64,000 nt of DNA, taken from assembly GCA_035063885.1 (NCBI GenBank), contig JAPSFM010000002.1, positions 94,844 to 158,843 on the forward strand, written 5' to 3'. A model generated the notes under the pieces. That model saw nothing but the letters and a program-made list of their open reading frames with translations. It did not search any database and was not told the DNA's origin. Source of the stretch: CAADGY01 sp900696665 (GTDB lineage Bacteria > Acidobacteriota > Terriglobia > Bryobacterales > Bryobacteraceae). Below, piece after piece: positions 9,292-19,400 of the stretch; positions within the stretch are counted from its first letter, which is position 1, and every line of letters begins with the position of its first letter. The position numbers were made by a program, and so were the translations under genes.

Positions 9292-9723
9292 GAAGCCCTC
9301 CTCTGCCTCCGGTGGTCTCAACCTTGCAGCCATCGCGAGCAGCGCTTCATCCGGCACCACGCGCGGCCGCGCCCGGTTGCGTTCCCGGCACACTTCCACC
9401 GGCACATCGAAGAAAATGGCGTCCACAACACAGCCGTAGAATTGGCCCATCTTGATGTACGCCCGCCGTTCTTTGCGTGTGAGGTTCGTTGCGTCGATGT
9501 AGGTTTCGGGCCGTCCCAACTCGATTCGGCGGCGCAGCAGACTTCTCAACGTGGCGAACACCAGCCCGTGAATGGACTGGTTTGTTGCGTCGTCCACGAG
9601 CAACTCCCGAATATGATCGGAAGAAAGCACTGGCAGGTTGTGCTTCCTGGCGTACGATGATTTGCCGGACCCGGGCAGTCCCACCAGCACAACGATACGA
9701 GGTTTTCCGGCCGCCGGATGCAC
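9241..9723 (-). CDS. AAA_33-type P-loop nucleotide kinase
   Basis: A small ATP-binding protein (160 aa from GTG 9723). Walker A is GLPGSGKS at residues 15-22, followed by SSDHIRELL, YIDATNLTRKERRAYI and FFDVPVEVCRERNRAR, the standard order of the AAA_33/polynucleotide-kinase-like family. The GTG start lies one base after the fadE stop, which makes it the last gene of the long minus-strand array. A longer ORF continues upstream into fadE, but that part is a shadow of fadE. The last 17 codons overlap the tail of the convergent MFS gene. Substrate and role are unknown; RNA ends or small metabolites are possible. Confidence 0.82.
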   Translation of the reverse strand: MHPAAGKPRIVVLVGLPGSGKSSYARKHNLPVLSSDHIRELLVDDATNQSIHGLVFATLRSLLRRRIELGRPETYIDATNLTRKERRAYIKMGQFYGCVVDAIFFDVPVEVCRERNRARPRVVPDEALLAMAARLRPPEAEEGFSTILVIRHWTRFLPEP

Positions 9724-9724
9724 G

Positions 9725-11467
9725 CTAATCGACCACGTATTTCCCGGCATCGAGCAGCCTGGAAGCGATGCGCCGCCGTAGCTCGATCGTGTTGACGAGT
9801 TCGACCTCGGCAAAGCGGTGGAGCACTCCGGCTGTGGCTCGAAGAGGCTCTCCTTCGAGACACGCCGCCAGTATGCCGCGCGCGGTGTTCTCCATTTGCG
9901 CCATGCCGTCCTGAACGAATACGCGGGCCATCTCACCGGCGGACTTCATCCTGGCCGCCCTCAGCGTTACGGATTCCATCGCGTAGGCCCCCATCGCGAG
10001 ACCCGACAGCCCCGCCAGCACTTCCTGTTCCTGATCCAGCGTGTCTTTAAAGCGGCGGTAAGCCACCCCCAGGCACAGCAGGAAAATCTTTTTCGATCGT
10101 GCGACGGGGTCCGGTTCACCCGGGATCTTGCCCGCGCCGATCTCGCTCTCCAACTTCTTCACTGCTTCGACAAGCTCGAGTTGCCCGCGCCGCGAGCGCT
10201 TCAATAGAATACCGGCGGCGAGGAGCCTGTTAATCTCGTTCGTGCCTTCGAAGATCCGGTTGATTCTGGAATCGCGGTAGGCGCGTTCCACCGCGTAGTC
10301 CTGGTGATACCCGTAACCTCCATGAATTTGCACGCCTTCATCCACTACGTAGTCCAGCATCTCGGACGCGAACACCTTCACAAATGAACACTCCGCGGCG
10401 AACTCTTCCAAGGCTTTCATCATCGTGGCGGCGGCACCCGGCTTATCCCAGGAGAACCCGGCCAGCCGCAACTGAACGTCGCCCGTGACGCGGTAGCTGA
10501 TGGCCTCGGCGGCAAATAGGCGAATAGCCATTTCAGCAAGCTTGTGCTGGATGAGCCCAAACTCGCCTATTGCTTTTCCGAAAGCGTGCCGCTCTTTTGC
10601 GTAGCGCAACGAATCACCGAGCGTTTGTTTGGCGCCGCCTACTGCAAAAGGTCCGAGTTTCAGACGCCCCAGGTTCAGAATATTGAACGCGACAACGTGT
10701 CCGCGCCCGATTTCTCCAAGCACGTTCGAGACAGGGACCGGAACATTGTCGAAGTAGACCGCCGTGGTGGAGCTGCCTTTGATACCCATCTTCTTCTCTT
10801 CGGCGCCCGTACTGAGGCCGGGATAGCCGCGTTCCACCAGGAAGGCCGTAAACTGCTCACCGTCAATCTTCGCGAAGACTGTGAACAGGCCGGCAGCCCC
10901 ACCGTTAGTGATCCACATCTTCTGCCCATTCAACAGGTAATGAGTGCCTTCAGCATTCAGCGTGGCGCGTGTTCGCGCGGCCAGAGCGTCGGAGCCGGCA
11001 TGGGATTCGCTCAGGCAGTAGGCGCCGACCAACTCGCCGCTCACCAGTCTGGGCAGGTACGTTTGCTTCTGCTCCTCGGTGCCGAACAGCAGAATAGGGA
11101 TCGTTCCAATACCGCTGTGGGCTCCGTGCCAGGCCGCGTAGGAGCCGTCTCGTGCTACTCTTTCGGCAACAATCATGGCCGAAGCCAGGTCGAGTTCCAT
11201 GCCGCCATAACGGTCGGGGACCAGCACGGCAGTCAGACCAAGCTCCGCCGATTTACGCAGTACCGATACAGCGGCGCCAGGCTCCTGCCGCTGAATTGCT
11301 TCGAGATGCGGCTCCACTTCGTTGCGCCAGAACTCGTCGGTAGTGCGGGCGATGGCGCGGTGCTCCTCGCTGAAGTCTTCAGGCGTGAACACCTGGCCGG
11401 GCGCGGTAGCGTCCAACAGGAATCCACCGCCGCGCGGCATCCAGGGCGTTCCGGCAGCATTCAACAT
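9725..11467 (-). CDS. fadE: Acyl-CoA dehydrogenase, FadE-like
   Basis: FAD-dependent enzyme for the first step of fatty-acid beta-oxidation (580 aa). The N-terminal helical, middle beta and C-terminal helical domains are all recognisable: AYCLSESHAGSD and KMWITNGG in the middle domain, then IHGGYGYHQDYAVERAYRD and RIFEGTNEINR at the active-site Glu and FAD-binding region. A C-terminal extension of roughly 150 residues matches the long FadE of Bacillus subtilis (about 594 aa). It starts 6 bases after the fadA stop. Order and strand reproduce fadN-fadA-fadE, so it should feed trans-2-enoyl-CoA to FadN. An ETF partner is not in the window. Confidence 0.93.
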   Translation of the reverse strand: MLNAAGTPWMPRGGGFLLDATAPGQVFTPEDFSEEHRAIARTTDEFWRNEVEPHLEAIQRQEPGAAVSVLRKSAELGLTAVLVPDRYGGMELDLASAMIVAERVARDGSYAAWHGAHSGIGTIPILLFGTEEQKQTYLPRLVSGELVGAYCLSESHAGSDALAARTRATLNAEGTHYLLNGQKMWITNGGAAGLFTVFAKIDGEQFTAFLVERGYPGLSTGAEEKKMGIKGSSTTAVYFDNVPVPVSNVLGEIGRGHVVAFNILNLGRLKLGPFAVGGAKQTLGDSLRYAKERHAFGKAIGEFGLIQHKLAEMAIRLFAAEAISYRVTGDVQLRLAGFSWDKPGAAATMMKALEEFAAECSFVKVFASEMLDYVVDEGVQIHGGYGYHQDYAVERAYRDSRINRIFEGTNEINRLLAAGILLKRSRRGQLELVEAVKKLESEIGAGKIPGEPDPVARSKKIFLLCLGVAYRRFKDTLDQEQEVLAGLSGLAMGAYAMESVTLRAARMKSAGEMARVFVQDGMAQMENTARGILAACLEGEPLRATAGVLHRFAEVELVNTIELRRRIASRLLDAGKYVVD

Positions 11468-11473
11468 GGACCG

Positions 11474-12649
11474 CTAGCTCCTCTCGAAGATACCGGCGGC
11501 GCCCTGCCCGCCGCCCACGCACATCGTCACCATGCCATAGCGCGAGCGCCGGCGGTTCATCTCTCGCAGAATAGTTGCCGTCAACTTCGCCCCAGTACAC
11601 CCTAACGGATGGCCCAGCGCAATCGCACCGCCGTTCAAATTCACCTTGTCCGGATCAAGACCGGCCTGTCGAATTACCGCGAGCGCCTGTACCGCGAACG
11701 CTTCGTTCAATTCGACAACGCCGACGTCGGCGAGCTTCAAGCCACCCAGCGCCAACGCTTTCGGTATGGCGACAACCGGCCCGATGCCCATAATCTCCGG
11801 AGGAACCCCCGCCGTCGCGAAGCTCACAAATCTCGCCTTAGGCTTCAGCCCCAGGGCACGGGCCCGGGTTCCTGACATTACGACCGCCATAGCAGCACCG
11901 TCGCTGGTCTGTGACGCGTTGCCGGCCGTGATGGTGCCTTTCGCGTGGAACACCGGTTTCAACTTCGCCAGCGCTTCGAGCGACGTATCCGCACGAGGAC
12001 CTTCGTCTTTGGAGAACGTAAATTTCCGTGTGTGCCGCTGCCCGTTATCGGCGGACGTCTCCTCTACTTCGACGGGCACAATCTCGTCGTCGAAGTGCCC
12101 TCCGGCTTGCGCCTTTAAAGCGAGTTGATGGCTGCGCAGAGCGAACAAATCCTGCTCCTCGCGCGTGATGCCGTAGCGACGCTGCAACTGCTCGCCGGTG
12201 AGCCCCATGCCCATGTAAATCTCCGGACGATGATCCACCACCCAGGGATTCGGAGCCAGTTTATTTCCCGTCATGGGCAACATGCTCATTGACTCGCTTC
12301 CTCCCGCGAGAATGATGCTAGCCGAACGAGACCGGATGCAATCAGCGGCCATAGCGATGGATTGCAGCCCGGAAGAACAGAAGCGGTTGATCGTCACACC
12401 GGGGACGATGTCCGGCAGGCCGGCACGCAACAGAGCGATACGCGCCATGTTCATGCCGGACTCGGCTTCGGGCATCGCGCAGCCGAGAATGACGTCGTCC
12501 ACTTCTTCGGGCGGAATCTCGGGATACTTCTCGAGCAGCGCCTTGATGACGTACGCCGCCAAGTCGTCCGGACGGGTGTTTTTCAAGGCGCCGCGGCCCG
12601 CTCTCGCCACGGGTGTCCGAAGACAATCGATGATGACTACCTCTTCCAT
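11474..12649 (-). CDS. fadA: Acetyl-CoA acyltransferase (3-ketoacyl-CoA thiolase)
   Basis: Thiolase that cleaves 3-ketoacyl-CoA to acetyl-CoA and a shortened acyl-CoA (391 aa, typical length). The nucleophile is C91 in NRFCSSGLQS. The conserved His lies in GGAIALGHPLGCTGA and the second catalytic Cys in CVGGGQGAAG near the C-terminus. It is placed 16 bases after the fadN stop and 6 bases before fadE, so all three share a message. The biosynthetic acetoacetyl-CoA function cannot be excluded, but the context favours degradation. Confidence 0.95.
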   Translation of the reverse strand: MEEVVIIDCLRTPVARAGRGALKNTRPDDLAAYVIKALLEKYPEIPPEEVDDVILGCAMPEAESGMNMARIALLRAGLPDIVPGVTINRFCSSGLQSIAMAADCIRSRSASIILAGGSESMSMLPMTGNKLAPNPWVVDHRPEIYMGMGLTGEQLQRRYGITREEQDLFALRSHQLALKAQAGGHFDDEIVPVEVEETSADNGQRHTRKFTFSKDEGPRADTSLEALAKLKPVFHAKGTITAGNASQTSDGAAMAVVMSGTRARALGLKPKARFVSFATAGVPPEIMGIGPVVAIPKALALGGLKLADVGVVELNEAFAVQALAVIRQAGLDPDKVNLNGGAIALGHPLGCTGAKLTATILREMNRRRSRYGMVTMCVGGGQGAAGIFERS

Positions 12650-12665
12650 GCCTAAACGCCTCTTT

Positions 12666-14993
12666 CTAATTTCGCAGCGGCTTTCCAGTTTTCAGCATGT
12701 GCCGGATTCGTTCCTGCGTCTTTGGATGACCGCAGAGGCTTAGAAAAGCCTCCCGCTCAAGATCGAGCAGATATTGTTCCGTTACCTTTGGCTGTCCGCT
12801 GAGGCGGCCGCCGCTGAGGACATGCGCCAGTTTGTCCGCAATCAACAGGTCATGGGCGCTGAGGAAACCACCTTCGTGCGCGGTCCACGCTCCCAGTTTC
12901 ATCGCCGCATACCCAGCTTCGCCGGAGACAGCGATTTCCGTAGCGGGTAAAGGTGGTGAATAACTTCGGGCTAACGCAATTGCCGCCGTTTTGGCATCCG
13001 CCAGCAGTCTTTCGGGGTTCATCGTGATCGCATCACCGTCACGCAGCAAACCAAGCCGCCGGGCATCGGCGGCGCTGCCCGACACCTTCGCAAAGCCAAT
13101 GAGCTCAAATGCCGCTTTCCAGTCTTTGCGCCGCAGCAGCATCTCCTTCGTTCCACCGGCCGCTGGAATCAGGCCCACCCCCACTTCCACCAGGCCCATG
13201 TACAGTTCGGCCGATGCCTGCACACGCGCGGCGTGAAGAACCACTTCACATCCGCCGCCCAGAGCGCGTCCGAACGGCGCCGCGACGACGGGCTTCGCCG
13301 CGTACTTCAAGGACATGAACGCCTGTTGAAAACGCTGGACAGCCTGGTCAATGGTATCCCACTTGCCGGCCTCCACGGCAGCCAGCATGATATTCAGATC
13401 TGCGCCCGCACTGAAGATCTCACCCTCGTTCGCAATCACCAGCGCTTCAAAGCCGCGCTCCGCTTCCTCCAGCCCTTCGAGCAGCATGGCGAGGGTCTCT
13501 TCGCCAAGCGTATTCATCTTGCTGTGAAATTCGACACACAGCACACCGTCGTCCAGGTCCACCAGCGACGCGGCTGTATTGCTCTTGATGACTCCCCGCG
13601 CGCGCTTCAGACCGGAGAGCATCAGGATACCGGACCTCTCTTCCAGTTCTACATAGCCGCCGGCACCAAAATCGAAATACTCCGTGTGTGGCCTGCGATC
13701 GGCATCGGCCTGCCTGTAAAACGATGATGCGCCGGAGGAGAGCATCCGCGTTATGGTTTCCGGCAGTGAGCGGCCCTCGCGCTCCATGCGCCGGGCGGTC
13801 TGTTCAAAACCGAGTGCATCCCACAGCTCGAAAGGCCCCAATTTGTGCGCATAGCCCCACCGCATCGCCCGGTCGATCTCGACGACGCGATCCGCAATTT
13901 CAGGGATTCGCTCCGCCGAATAGAGCAGTACGTCGCTGAAGAGGCTCCACAGGAACGAGCCCGCACGATCGTCCGCCGCCGCCAGCATTCGTAGCCGTTC
14001 CGGCAGGCTCGCGATGTGGCGCGCTTTCTCCACGGTCTCAAAACTCGGTTTAGCAGCCGGATGGTATTCAAGCGTTCGCCAGTCGAGCGCATGGATGTCG
14101 CGCTCCTTGCCGGCTCGCTTGTAAAAACCCTGTCCCGCTTTATCTCCCAGCCAGCCGCGCTCCATCATCCGCGTCACAAAATCCGGCGGCAGGAACCGCT
14201 CTCTCCAGCGGTCTTCAGGAATCGCATCGTATAAATTGCGTGCGACAAGAACCCAGATGTCGAGCCCGATGATATCGACAAGCCTCAGACTGGCGCTGTT
14301 CGGAAGGCCGATCAGCGGCCCCGTGAGCGCATCGGCCTCCTCAACTGTATAGCCGCCATCGATCATTGTCTTGTAGACCGTCGCACCGAAGAGGCTTCCG
14401 ATGCGGTTGGCGATGAAATTTGGCGTATCCTTACACAGCACTACGCCTTTGCCCAGCCGCTTATCGCAGAAGCCGGAGACATAGGCAACGATCTCCGGGT
14501 CCGTGTTCGCACCGGGAATCACTTCCACCAGGTGCAGGTATCGCGGTGGGTTGAAGAAGTGCGTCCCCAGAAAATTCCTCCGGAACGAATCCGGAAAGCC
14601 CTCCGAGATCCGCGCCAGCGGCAACCCGCTGGTGTTCGTCGACAGAATTGCATCGGGATGCCGCGCCTGTTCCACGCGGAACCAGATCGCGCGCTTGATA
14701 TCGAGATTTTCCGTAACCGCCTCGATCACCCAATCGCAATTGCCGAGCCGCGAAAAATCATCTTCGAAATTGCCCGGTGTGACCAGCCGCGCCGCGGCGT
14801 CCGTAAAAAATCCGCCCGGCTTTTGCTTCAGAGCGGCGTCAATCCCTCTCATCGCCGCGAAATTGCGGTTCCCCTGTCCGGGAAGGACCATGTCCAGTAG
14901 CAGTGCCTCGACACCGGCGTTTGCGAAATGCGCTGCAATTCGGGAGCCCATGGTCCCTGCTCCCAATACAGCGACACGCCTGACAGTTCTCAT
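12666..14993 (-). CDS. fadN: 3-hydroxyacyl-CoA dehydrogenase / enoyl-CoA hydratase, FadN-type
   Basis: Bifunctional beta-oxidation enzyme (775 aa). The dehydrogenase comes first: a Rossmann motif GAGTMGSRIAAHFANAG at residues 11-27, the catalytic-His region NTSGLPLARI...GTHFFNPPR, then the helical domain. The crotonase domain follows from about residue 480 (SAGADLNIM oxyanion region, GRALGGGCEV, GLIPAAGG). This order is reversed relative to Escherichia coli FadB and matches B. subtilis FadN (about 789 aa). It is first of the fadNAE set and lies 36 bases downstream of the DHS-like gene, so it may be read through from the dehydratase genes. Chain-length preference is unknown. Confidence 0.94.
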   Translation of the reverse strand: MRTVRRVAVLGAGTMGSRIAAHFANAGVEALLLDMVLPGQGNRNFAAMRGIDAALKQKPGGFFTDAAARLVTPGNFEDDFSRLGNCDWVIEAVTENLDIKRAIWFRVEQARHPDAILSTNTSGLPLARISEGFPDSFRRNFLGTHFFNPPRYLHLVEVIPGANTDPEIVAYVSGFCDKRLGKGVVLCKDTPNFIANRIGSLFGATVYKTMIDGGYTVEEADALTGPLIGLPNSASLRLVDIIGLDIWVLVARNLYDAIPEDRWRERFLPPDFVTRMMERGWLGDKAGQGFYKRAGKERDIHALDWRTLEYHPAAKPSFETVEKARHIASLPERLRMLAAADDRAGSFLWSLFSDVLLYSAERIPEIADRVVEIDRAMRWGYAHKLGPFELWDALGFEQTARRMEREGRSLPETITRMLSSGASSFYRQADADRRPHTEYFDFGAGGYVELEERSGILMLSGLKRARGVIKSNTAASLVDLDDGVLCVEFHSKMNTLGEETLAMLLEGLEEAERGFEALVIANEGEIFSAGADLNIMLAAVEAGKWDTIDQAVQRFQQAFMSLKYAAKPVVAAPFGRALGGGCEVVLHAARVQASAELYMGLVEVGVGLIPAAGGTKEMLLRRKDWKAAFELIGFAKVSGSAADARRLGLLRDGDAITMNPERLLADAKTAAIALARSYSPPLPATEIAVSGEAGYAAMKLGAWTAHEGGFLSAHDLLIADKLAHVLSGGRLSGQPKVTEQYLLDLEREAFLSLCGHPKTQERIRHMLKTGKPLRN

Positions 14994-15029
14994 GAAGTTG
15001 TGCGCTTCCCCTCGGCAGGAGTTTAGCAG

Positions 15030-16301
15030 TTACGGCGTTTCGACTGCCAGCGGATAGGTGAGCGTGCCTTGGAGCCAGGCGGCGTTCCCGCGAACGTCCT
15101 CCAGGAGCCGCGCAGTCAACTCGTCGCGTTCGAGAAACAGCCGGTAACCTTCGGCCGGACGCAGATAGCCCCTGGCTTCGGGATGCTTTTCGAAGAGACG
15201 CTCTTCCCCCATCTCTTCCGCGAGACGAACGTAATGGTCGCGCTTGTCGAGCAGCGCTCTTACCAGAAACGGCATGACGGTGGAATAATCCGCCTGCATA
15301 CTCTCGGTCGTCTTTGTGTAGTGTTCCTTATCCACCTTGCCCCAGGTGACGGCTTCCGAGGGCGGACAGGAAGAGAGCGAACCGTCCGTGACCGGCGCGG
15401 AGACGATTTGCGCATCGAACAGGTAGCCACGTACCTCGGGGATGCCGAGCACCTGCCCGAGTGCGGGTTCCGGCTGAAGGTTGTAGTTCTTCGGCACGCC
15501 GCCGCCGAGAATCAACGTGCCGAGAGCGTGTACCGGGTTGTCAAACAGCCCCCAGCGATGATACGCGCATGCTTCGAACACTTCGGCGTGAAGGTCGATC
15601 TCAAACCGGTGCTTCTCTCCTATGCCGGCTTTCTCCATGGCCCAGAGCTTCATCGAGTTCAGAAAAATGCTGCCATCCGCTGGAGCCCCGACAAAGATGG
15701 GGATCGCCATCCGATGACAGGTGGCGAGCAGGCCGCCCGGCGCTCCATTGCGCTGTTCCTGTGTCGCATACAGCGCGCCGAGAAGATAGCGCATCTCGGT
15801 GCCGGTCATCTTTTTCTGAAACTCAGGGCGCATCAAGCAGGCGGTGAGAAAGCGATCCTGGTGAAGAAGGACATCTTCGGCAAACGCCATATCTGTAACG
15901 CGGATCACGCCTTCTTCCAGCAGCTTCGCATCGTCGCCATAGATCGGGACTTCGTGGATGGGGCCTTCGGTGAACTCGTCCAGGCTGCGATGCCCGTCGT
16001 GATAACAGACCGCATCCGTGGTGCTGACATAGGCGATCCAACCGGTCTCAATCAGTGGAATCAGCCATGCCAGATGCTGGCCCGACACGGTCACCGGTCC
16101 CGAAAAAGATAACGTCAGGGGACAGCCCATGCCAATCGCACGGTCAAGGATGGAATAAATGCGGCGCAGGAACGCCCCGCCGAAGGCCGGCAGCGAATAA
16201 AGAAAGATTTCCTCGAGGCTCCGGCACTCATCCACACGCCGGACTACAACTCTTGTACGTTCCTCGAGACTGCACGACGTGCGGTTGGATTGTGCTTCCA
16301 C
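15030..16301 (-). CDS. Deoxyhypusine synthase family protein (bacterial DHS-like)
   Basis: A 423-residue protein of the deoxyhypusine/homospermidine synthase superfamily, NAD-dependent aminobutyl transferases. Recognisable family segments are TLILGGGVPKNYNLQ and DGSLSSCPPSEAVTWGKV. K322 aligns with the lysine that carries the aminobutyl intermediate in eukaryotic DHS. The N-terminal NAD-binding segment diverges: the classical TTAGG appears as STTDAV. Bacteria lack eIF5A, so the acceptor is unknown; a polyamine is the usual suggestion for bacterial homologues. It sits between the dehydratase activase and fadN on the same strand with a gap of about 100 bases on the activase side. Confidence is high in the family and low in the reaction. 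Confidence 0.85.
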   Translation of the reverse strand: MEAQSNRTSCSLEERTRVVVRRVDECRSLEEIFLYSLPAFGGAFLRRIYSILDRAIGMGCPLTLSFSGPVTVSGQHLAWLIPLIETGWIAYVSTTDAVCYHDGHRSLDEFTEGPIHEVPIYGDDAKLLEEGVIRVTDMAFAEDVLLHQDRFLTACLMRPEFQKKMTGTEMRYLLGALYATQEQRNGAPGGLLATCHRMAIPIFVGAPADGSIFLNSMKLWAMEKAGIGEKHRFEIDLHAEVFEACAYHRWGLFDNPVHALGTLILGGGVPKNYNLQPEPALGQVLGIPEVRGYLFDAQIVSAPVTDGSLSSCPPSEAVTWGKVDKEHYTKTTESMQADYSTVMPFLVRALLDKRDHYVRLAEEMGEERLFEKHPEARGYLRPAEGYRLFLERDELTARLLEDVRGNAAWLQGTLTYPLAVETP

Positions 16302-16404
16302 GAGGCCATTCTAGCAAGCGGCGCCGGGGGCACAATCCGTGTGCATCCCTGTCCAAACAAATCGCCGCACAAACATTTTAAGACGTCGTGTTTAAGGTCC
16401 GGCT

Positions 16405-19400
16405 TCAGTCTCCCGAAACGTGTTGCGTGGGCCGCTGTTGGGCCGTGGAAGCCGCCAGCGCTCCCACGGTGACGTGGATCGTAGGCATGTGGCCCTGTTC
16501 GATGGAGTCCCGAATCTTCTCTTCCGAATGGAGATTCTCGAGCTTCTCCCTCAGCATCTGCCGCCGCAGCCGCGCCTCGAACTCCGCCAATTGGGCTTCG
16601 ATGCTGTTCCGCTTCTTCTTGGCCGCGATCATATCTTCCCGGTAGCGCTTGAGGAAGTATCCGATGGTCTCGACCCTGATCTTGATAGATCCTGTCGGCT
16701 TGTTCTCGTCGATATCCTTGAAGCAGAAATACGGCGTGCCGGAATGCTCGACAATTTCTTCGACCACCGTATAGATCGGTGCATCGTGGCCGCATTTGAA
16801 GCTCGAAAGCTCCAGCGCGATCAGGTTCGGATGTCGCGCCACGTACTTCGCAGCCCAGATCTTGCGGCTCGTGTTCTCGCTATAGGAGTTCTTCCAGACA
16901 TCGGTAATCGCCATCGGATCGGGGATTTCTCCGGAAAGAACTTCGTCGCCGAACAGCCGCCAGACAATATCGTCGTCGATGGGCAGTGCATCTTGCGGGA
17001 ATACGGGATAGCCGATTTTCTGGAATTCCTCCAGAATCTCGTGGTTGACGCCCGGGTCGTTGTGATAGGGCCGTCCCAACAGCACGATCCCGAGGCCATC
17101 TTCCCGCTCCAGTCGCTCGAGCACTTCGCGGGCGCCTCCGCGCAAGGTGACGTTGTTGAAGTAATCCAGAGCCTTGTAGCCCTCCCGCACTGCGCGAGCA
17201 TTCTCCTCCGGTGAGACACCCAACACTTCATGGAATGCTTCGTACATCTGCCGCTCGAAAATATCCGGCTGCGAGATGTTCACAAAGGTATCCAGGAACC
17301 GGACGTTCTTTTCTTTGAATAGATCGCCTTCCTTGGTAAACGCGGCCTTCACCGCTGCCGGAGTCGTGGCTACAGTGGGGCAGGAGCGCGTTCCCTGAAC
17401 GTGTGACAGGTCGGTGGTGAGGCAATCGATCATCGGAAAGAAGATCAGGTCGAGCGGTTTTTTCGCGTGGTGCACCTGCAGCAGATTATGCACATGCGGA
17501 ATGCCCAGCTTCGACGGGAAACACGGATCGATAGAACCCCGCTTGGCGCCTTCCTTATATAGCGCTTCGCTTGTGTAATCAGAGAAGATCATGTGCTCGG
17601 CCTTAACGCCAAGCGAGGCAAAATAGCCCGTGAATACCGGCGCCTGCGAGTACATGTTCAGCACCCGCGGCATACCAATGCGGATCTCCGACCGCCGCTT
17701 CATCAACTCCGCACGCTTCTTCTGCGATGCCGTGAACTGAAGTTTCGGCAGCGGGTCCGCTACCAGCGGAACGTCCTGGACGCGGAACACCGCCTTGGCG
17801 GCGATTTCCACAAAGTTCGGATTCGCCTTCTTCAGACTGTCGAGATTGCCTTTGATGGAGCGCATCTCGTTAATGTCTTCCACCGTGCCCTTTTCGCAGG
17901 TCGCGATGATAAGCCGTTGGGCCCCTTCCGCGATTGGAACCTTCGATTTTTCGGGACGGTAGGCGTTTTCGCTAAGTACGCTGGTCTTGACGTCGATGAA
18001 CGTGCGCAGGCACTTGTTCTTGCAGAAGTAACAACGCGTGGCTTCCGATCTTGCCGTGGTGAAGGTAATCTCCCCGACGGCATCCAAACCGATAAAGGTG
18101 CTCTTGCGGCCGTTGTCCCATAGACGGCCGGCTTCAAGCGCCGCCCCGATAGCCCCGGCTTCTCCGCAGTGCTCATGCACAATGACTTCGGCGGGATGGT
18201 CCTTGCCCTTGAACCGGGATTCGATGAAATCAACCTGCGCTTTCACCGCGGCCAAATTGTATTGCGTGCCGCCCTGCAACAGAAACTTGGTACCGATGGC
18301 GGACAGATTCGGAATCTGTGAAACGTACAGCCAGATATTTTTCGGCAGCACGTTGCAAAGTCCGGCCATGATCTCTTCCGGCTTCCATCCCTGGCGCTGA
18401 AAATCCACGATGTCGGACTGCATGAACACCGCGCAGCCATAGCCGAACATGGGGAACCCTTTCGCCCCGAAAGCGGTGTCGGCAAACTGTTCCACCGGGA
18501 TGCCGAATCCTTGCGAAGTGGATTGCAGGAAGTATCCATTCCCGGCCGAGCACTGGGTGTTCAGCTTGAAATCCTTCACCCGGCCGTTCTTCAGGATGAT
18601 GATCTTGATGTCCTGCCCGCCGACGTCGCAAATTACGTCGACGTTGTTGTAGAAATGAAGGCCCGCCTGAGTGTGGGCTACCGTCTCCACCACTGCGGCA
18701 TCCGCGCCAATAACATCTTTCAAAATGTCCTTCGCGTACCCGGTCGTGCCAACGCCAAGGACATTGAGTTTAGCGCCCTGCTCCGTAACCTGGTGCTGGA
18801 GTTTGGAGAAAATCTCCATCGTGTCCTCGATGGGATTCCCCTTGGAAAGCTGGTATGCCTTGGCCAGGATGCGCCGTTCGCTGTCCTTCGAAAGCAGGAC
18901 CGCCTTCGTGGACGTGGAACCGCCATCGATGCCAATGAATCCTTCCACTACCTGGTTTAGCCGGAAAGTAGCCGGAACGAACTTTTTGTGGCTGTACTTG
19001 GCCTTGAACGCCGCCAGTTCATCCGCGCTCTTGGCCAGACCGCCATTGCCACCCTTCTTACGCTTCTCTTCCTCCCTGCCGACTTCGATGTACCACTGAA
19101 GCTTTTCCCAACCTGTGTACCGGCCAACAGTCTCGCTTTCGGTTTTTCCGAATTCGACGGCGCCGATAGCAGCGAAGTACTGAGCGTTATCGGGAGTCTT
19201 GATCAGTGTCTCGGGATCGGCGCCTTCAGGCAGCGGAAACGCACGTTCTTCCCAGATTTTCGGGATATTGTGCTTCCAGCAGTCACGCATGCCGGTGATG
19301 TAGCAGTTCGGCCCGCCGAGCAGAAGCACTTCCGGCCGCAGCGTGTTGCCTCGCGTCAGCACGGAGAGGTTTTGCATCACGATGGCTTCAAACAGCGACG

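Noticed and set aside
16302..16404. Gap between the activase and the DHS-like gene examined for a promoter or terminator
   Set aside because: About 100 bases with no clear hairpin followed by a T-run and no convincing promoter boxes; left unannotated.
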